Below are positions 6,124 through 9,432 of a stretch of 9,432 bases of DNA, piece by piece. The stretch is from NCBI GenBank assembly GCA_905215665.1, contig CAJMQR010000038.1, positions 1-9,432 on the forward strand, given 5' to 3'. The stretch comes from an uncultured bacterium. GTDB lineage: Bacteria; Bacillota; Clostridia; Oscillospirales; Oscillospiraceae. Below the pieces are notes generated by a model. That model had not been told where the DNA came from, searched no databases, and was given only the letters and a program-made list of their open reading frames with translations. Each line of letters opens with the position of its first letter. The first letter of the stretch is position 1. The position numbers and the translations under genes were made by a program.

Positions 6124-7845
6124 TCAGTTATCATTTCCGGCAGTACCGGTGGGGTCGTAACGGACAATGATGCCCATATCCGTCAGCGTTTTTGCGCTGG
6201 TCACTTTTGTGCCGAAGGCGTTGATCTGAACCAGATTCGGGCAGTCCTTCAGGAACTCAATTTCCGCTACGTCGGTATAGTCCACATCCACATAGTTCAG
6301 CGCGGCGAGGCCGGCAAGGCTGGAAATGTCCGCCAGCTCGCTGTTATAGGAAGCGTAGAACTGCTGCAGCTTTGCCGCGCCGGAGAGATCCGGAATCTGC
6401 GCAACGCTGTTCCGGCTGAAATCCAGACGGGTCAGATTGCTAAGGTTTTTGATGGCGTCCACATTGGTGAGCTGATTGCCCGACAGGTCGAGCCGCTCCA
6501 GAGAGATGCAACCGGCCAGACCGGAGGCGTCCGTCAGGGCGTTTCCGCCGGCGGAGAGCGCGACAAGCTCCCGCATGGGGGCAAGCGGGGCGATGCTGGT
6601 CACGGCGTTGCTGGAAATATCGAGGATTTTCAACTGCTTGCAGGCGGAAAGCGGATCGAGGGAGGTGAGCTTGTTTTCCGCGGCGTTGAGCTCCTGAAGC
6701 GCGGACAGGCCGCGAAGCGGTTCCAGAGAGGCAATGGCGTTACGGTTGAGATTGGCATGGGTCAGGCCCATGAAAGCGGAAAGCGCGCCGATATCCGAAA
6801 TACTGTTATCGGACAGATCCAACACAGTGATGGTTTCGGCGTCCGCCAACGGCAGAATGTTGGACAAACCGCAGCCGGAGAGCGTCAGAGCGTTCAGCTT
6901 CGGCAGGGCGCCGATGTAGCCGAGCGTTTCCGCGGAGACCAGAGAGCCGGAAAGATCCAGCGTTTCCAGCTCCGTCAGGGAGGAGAGGAAGGAATAGTCC
7001 TCCACAGAGCTTCCGTGGATGGTCAGAGACTTCAGATGGATAAAATGGCGCAGGTCGGAGTAGTCGGAAACTTCCTCCGGCACGGTCAGCTCGGTGACGG
7101 TCCACAGATCGCTGGTCATGATGCGCGTACCCTCGGGGAGGGAAAGCTGCTCCCGGACGCAGGCTTCCAGTGCGCTGTCCTGGAAAGTGACCTCCTCAAT
7201 AACGCCGACGATCAGATAATCCGCCTCGGTCAGGGGACTGACCAGGCCGTTTTCTCCCACGACGACAGCGGAGAGATGTGTGGCGCCGGCAGGCAGGGCG
7301 ACCGGCTCCGTGCAGGGCCCGGAGGCAAGGGAGGGGTACTGCTTATCCAGAGAAACATAGGCCGGGCCGTCGGCATGGGCTATGGTCACGGTGATGTATT
7401 CCGAAAACTCGCCGCCCTCCGGCGTCAGCGCCGGCGCGGCGGGACGCATGGCGTCAATTTCGGCTCTGATGGCGGCGTTGTTGATGTTGTCGAGCATCTG
7501 CTGGGCGTCAAGCAGCTTGTCCTGCGCGACATAGGTGGCCGAGAGCTTCAGATACAGCTCGGTACTCGGCGCGATGCGGAGCGCGGAAACCAGCGTGCGT
7601 TCCGCCATGGTGTAGCTGCCGTCAGCGACGCAGGCGTCTGCCAATGCAATGACGTACTCCGCGTTGTCCGGATCCAGCTCGACGGCGGTGGAATAGCGGC
7701 TGACGGCGCGGGAATAATTTCCGGCCCTCATTGCCCGGGCGCCCAGCGCGGCGAAGTTCTCCGGCGTCCAGAGAAAATAATACAGCCCGAACAGCAGCGC
7801 CGCAGCAAGCACCAGAACGAGCAGCGTAATCAAAAGCTTTTTCAT
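6124..7845 (-). CDS. Membrane-anchored TPR and leucine-rich-repeat protein of unknown function
   Basis: 573 residues, function not known. A hydrophobic segment at about 4-25 after MKK is a signal anchor; there is no lipobox cysteine, so this is not a lipoprotein, and the rest is predicted to lie outside the cytoplasm. Three in-register 34-residue TPRs follow (31-64, 65-98, 99-132), typified by AVSRYSTAVELDPDN. Residues about 138-205 resemble the FN3-like/chitobiase C-terminal domains often found in such proteins (recognised by pattern only). A helical cap (about 214-250) leads to thirteen tandem repeats of about 22 residues from 266 to 554, of the SDS22/internalin type with consensus LxxLxLsxNxissixpL. 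A short C-terminal cap ends the protein. Such architecture suggests protein or polysaccharide binding at the cell surface. The gene is monocistronic: its own near-consensus promoter lies upstream and a terminator lies just after the stop. The ATG at 7845 has AAGGACGG upstream. TPR plus LRR content is clear; any role in adhesion or envelope assembly is inference. Confidence 0.9.
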   Translation of the reverse strand: MKKLLITLLVLVLAAALLFGLYYFLWTPENFAALGARAMRAGNYSRAVSRYSTAVELDPDNAEYVIALADACVADGSYTMAERTLVSALRIAPSTELYLKLSATYVAQDKLLDAQQMLDNINNAAIRAEIDAMRPAAPALTPEGGEFSEYITVTIAHADGPAYVSLDKQYPSLASGPCTEPVALPAGATHLSAVVVGENGLVSPLTEADYLIVGVIEEVTFQDSALEACVREQLSLPEGTRIMTSDLWTVTELTVPEEVSDYSDLRHFIHLKSLTIHGSSVEDYSFLSSLTELETLDLSGSLVSAETLGYIGALPKLNALTLSGCGLSNILPLADAETITVLDLSDNSISDIGALSAFMGLTHANLNRNAIASLEPLRGLSALQELNAAENKLTSLDPLSACKQLKILDISSNAVTSIAPLAPMRELVALSAGGNALTDASGLAGCISLERLDLSGNQLTNVDAIKNLSNLTRLDFSRNSVAQIPDLSGAAKLQQFYASYNSELADISSLAGLAALNYVDVDYTDVAEIEFLKDCPNLVQINAFGTKVTSAKTLTDMGIIVRYDPTGTAGNDN

Positions 7846-7880
7846 AGAGATTCCGTCCTTATTCGTACAGATACAAGTTT

Positions 7881-7909
7881 ATTATAAATCCTCCGCCTCC
7901 ATAAGTCAA
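7881..7909 (-). promoter_or_regulatory. Near-consensus sigma-A promoter of the TPR-LRR gene
   Basis: On the minus strand TTGACT (7909-7904), a 17-base spacer and a perfect TATAAT (7886-7881) form the best promoter in the window. Initiation near 7874 gives a leader of about 28 bases before the ATG at 7845. The closeness to consensus suggests strong basal expression unless repressed. Confidence 0.85.
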
Positions 7910-7911
7910 CG

Positions 7912-7941
7912 AAAAATGCGCCGGCCCGTCGAACGGGCGCG
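7912..7941 (-). terminator. Hairpin with T tract just upstream of the TPR-LRR promoter
   Basis: GCCCGT (7924-7929) and ACGGGC (7933-7938) pair around a 3-base loop, extended by CGC/GCG (7919-7921 with 7939-7941) across a 2-base bulge. Read on the minus strand the stem is followed by an ATTTTT tract ending at 7912. It looks like a short intrinsic terminator facing the LRR gene, perhaps blocking antisense transcription coming from the transporter side. No gene visibly ends here, so an upstream regulatory site is an alternative. Confidence 0.45.
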
Positions 7942-7950
7942 AATGATGCG

Positions 7951-8007
7951 GGGCAATCCGCGGTTCTGTCCGCCGCTGAAGGACTTTTTTCGGATTCCGG
8001 GTTGCCC
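7951..8007. repeat. Interrupted inverted repeat reaching into the transporter -35
   Basis: AATCCG (7955-7960) matches CGGATT (7991-7996), and GGGCAA (7951-7956) matches TTGCCC (8002-8007), the latter being the -35 of the transporter promoter. The interior has a weak 4-bp stem GTCC/GGAC (7968-7984) followed by T6 (7985-7990), which could act as a modest terminator on the plus strand. A role as operator or insulator is inference. Confidence 0.35.
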
Positions 8008-8030
8008 AAGTGCAAAGTGCGTGCTACAAT
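8002..8030 (+). promoter_or_regulatory. Probable promoter of the MATE transporter gene
   Basis: TTGCCC (8002-8007), a 17-base spacer and TACAAT (8025-8030) fit a sigma-A promoter with a weaker -35. Initiation near 8037 gives a leader of about 31 bases. The spacer contains the tandem near-repeat AAGTGCA-AAGTGCG. A weak -35 with repeats around it would suit regulation by an activator or repressor, but no regulator gene is adjacent. Confidence 0.65.
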
Positions 8031-8067
8031 AGAAAGACAACGTCGAGTGAAAGAAAAGGAAAAAGAA

Positions 8068-9432
8068 ATGAAACAAAAGGACTCCCTGATTGAAGGGTCA
8101 ATTTGGAAGGGGCTGCTGGCCTTTGTGTTTCCCATTTTTCTGGGACAGGTATTCCAGCAGCTCTACAACACGGCCGACGCCCTGATCGTCGGCAATTATC
8201 TGGACAAAAACGCCTACGCCGCCGTCAGCTCCTCGGGCAGCCTCGTGTTTCTGCTGGTCGGCTTTTTCGGCGGCATTTCCGTGGGTGCGGGGGTGGTCAT
8301 CGCCCGGTATTTCGGCGCCGGGGACGTTCAAAAGCTGCGGGTCGCGGTACATACCACGGTGATTTCCGGCGCGGCTGCCGGACTGTTCCTGACCGCGGCG
8401 GGGATGCTCCTGACACCGCAGATTCTCAAGCTCATGGGCACGCCGACGGATGTGATGCCGAACTCCGTGGATTACTTCCGCATGTACTTTGCGGGCTCTA
8501 TGGCCATTGTGCTGTACAATATGTGCGTGGGGATTCTGCGGGCGGTAGGCGACAGCAAGAGGCCGCTTTACTACCTGATCATCTCCTCGCTGGTGAATAT
8601 CGCACTGGATCTGCTGTTCGTCGGCGTTCTGGGCTGGGGCGTCTGGTCCGCCGCGTTTGCGACTACCATTGCACAGTTCATCAGCCTGATTCTGTGTCTC
8701 TACCGCCTGTTCCATTACGATACGGTTTACCGCCTCAGATGGAAGGAACTGCGCTTTGATTTTCCCATGGTCGGTCAGATCGTCCGCTATGGTCTGCCCT
8801 CCGGCGTGCAGAATTCCATCATCGGCTTTGCCAATGTGGTGGTGCAGAGCAACATCAATGCTTTTGAGGCGGACGCCATTGCCGGCTGCGGCACCTATGC
8901 AAAGCTGGAGGGCTTCGCCTTCCTGCCCATCACCTGCTTTGCCATGGGCCTGACAACCTTTGTGAGCCAGAATCTTGGCGCAAGGCAGTACGACCGTACC
9001 CGAAAGGGCGTGCGTTTCGGAATCCTCTGCTCGGTGCTTCTGGCGGAGGGAATCGGCGTGATCATGTTCCTGCTTGCACCCCAGCTTGTCGCTCTGTTTA
9101 ACAAGGAACCGGGCGTCGTGGCGGTGGGCGTGCGGCAAGCGCGGGTGGAGTCGCTCTTTTACTTCCTGCTGGCCTTCTCCCACTGCATCGCCGGAATCCT
9201 GCGCGGCGCGGGCAAGCCGATGGCGCCGATGGTCGTCATGCTCTGCTCCTGGTGCGTGATCCGCGTGGCGTATATCTCGCTGGTGGTGCCGCTTTTGTCG
9301 CGTATTGAGGTCATTTTCAGCGCCTACCCGCTGACATGGGGCATCAGCTCCATTGTGTTTTTGATTTATTTCCTGAAATCCGACTGGCTCCACGCCTTTG
9401 ACAGGGCGGAACGGAAAAGAGCGAAACTCTGA
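8068..9432 (+). CDS. MATE-family efflux transporter
   Basis: Inner-membrane multidrug and toxic-compound extrusion (MATE) protein that exports cationic drugs or metabolites using a Na+ or H+ gradient; neither the ion nor the substrate can be told from sequence here. The 454 residues are normal for the family and show about twelve hydrophobic segments in two homologous halves. The first half has QQLYNTADALIVG (30-42) and GILRAVGDSKRP (155-166); the second half has the matching GILRGAGKP (376-384). The ATG at 8068 is chosen because AAAGGA lies 7 bases upstream and the next residues, MKQKDSLIEGSIWKGLLAF, are the usual short cytoplasmic start before the first membrane helix. An in-frame TTG at 8002 coincides with the promoter -35 and is not credible. 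The gene stands alone, diverges from the TPR-LRR gene, and its TGA is the last triplet of the window, so any downstream partner or terminator is not visible. Confidence 0.94.
   Translation: MKQKDSLIEGSIWKGLLAFVFPIFLGQVFQQLYNTADALIVGNYLDKNAYAAVSSSGSLVFLLVGFFGGISVGAGVVIARYFGAGDVQKLRVAVHTTVISGAAAGLFLTAAGMLLTPQILKLMGTPTDVMPNSVDYFRMYFAGSMAIVLYNMCVGILRAVGDSKRPLYYLIISSLVNIALDLLFVGVLGWGVWSAAFATTIAQFISLILCLYRLFHYDTVYRLRWKELRFDFPMVGQIVRYGLPSGVQNSIIGFANVVVQSNINAFEADAIAGCGTYAKLEGFAFLPITCFAMGLTTFVSQNLGARQYDRTRKGVRFGILCSVLLAEGIGVIMFLLAPQLVALFNKEPGVVAVGVRQARVESLFYFLLAFSHCIAGILRGAGKPMAPMVVMLCSWCVIRVAYISLVVPLLSRIEVIFSAYPLTWGISSIVFLIYFLKSDWLHAFDRAERKRAKL

Noticed and set aside
6124..7845. Possible lipoprotein signal in the TPR-LRR protein
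   Set aside because: There is no cysteine near the end of the hydrophobic segment, so lipid anchoring is not supported.
6118..7887. A 589-codon open frame on the plus strand
   Set aside because: It mirrors the TPR-LRR gene. Its regular repeat look is only the reverse reading of the 66-base LRR periodicity.
7887..7903. GGAGGCGGAGG inside the spacer of the TPR-LRR promoter, resembling a ribosome binding site
   Set aside because: It lies upstream of the predicted transcription start and has no start codon at suitable distance leading to an open frame, so it is probably only G-rich spacer.
8002..8067. Upstream TTG start extending the transporter by 22 residues
   Set aside because: The extension is charged (Arg/Lys/Glu-rich), has no ribosome binding site, and overlaps the promoter -35. 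The ATG at 8068 has AAAGGA at correct spacing.
8098..9393. A 431-codon open frame on the minus strand
   Set aside because: It is antisense to the MATE gene, His/Gln/Asp-rich, without membrane helices or known motifs.

Overview
The window is a compact stretch of bacterial chromosome with high GC and short intergenic gaps. It carries an anaerobic metabolic gene (pyruvate:ferredoxin oxidoreductase), a ThiI without a rhodanese domain, a stand-alone CinA C-terminal domain protein, AGGAGG-type ribosome binding sites and clear -35/-10 promoters. Together these suggest a GC-rich anaerobic Clostridia member, perhaps of the Oscillospiraceae. That placement is inferred from gene content and style, not from a marker gene.

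Layout: (1) 1-2651, minus strand: the first 883 codons of pyruvate:ferredoxin oxidoreductase (nifJ), cut by the window's left edge and read from a TTG start. (2) 2652-2905: a divergent promoter region with one good promoter for each direction, a 13-bp direct repeat placed at both promoters, and a 9-bp A6/T6 inverted repeat between them. (3) 2906-6072, plus strand: a three-gene operon, comM (YifB-type AAA+ ATPase), thiI (tRNA 4-thiouridine synthase) and pncC (NMN amidohydrolase, CinA C-terminal domain). The thiI ribosome binding site overlaps the comM stop, and pncC overlaps the thiI end by 8 bases. (4) 6078-6112: a strong hairpin flanked by A and T tracts, which can end both convergent transcripts. 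(5) 6124-7845, minus strand: a membrane-anchored extracytoplasmic protein with three TPRs, a probable FN3-like/chitobiase-C-like domain and about thirteen 22-residue leucine-rich repeats. (6) 7846-8067: a second divergent promoter region with a near-consensus promoter for the LRR gene, a promoter for the transporter and two hairpin elements. (7) 8068-9432, plus strand: a complete MATE-family multidrug/metabolite exporter whose stop codon is the last triplet of the window.

Most genes are recognisable housekeeping or accessory functions: fermentation-linked pyruvate oxidation, DNA recombination/uptake, tRNA modification, pyridine nucleotide salvage and efflux. I see no phage, insertion sequence, CRISPR array, tRNA or rRNA gene, and no clear sign of a new multi-gene system. 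The least understood part is the TPR-LRR surface protein. The most interesting non-coding signals are the repeats inside the two divergent promoter regions.
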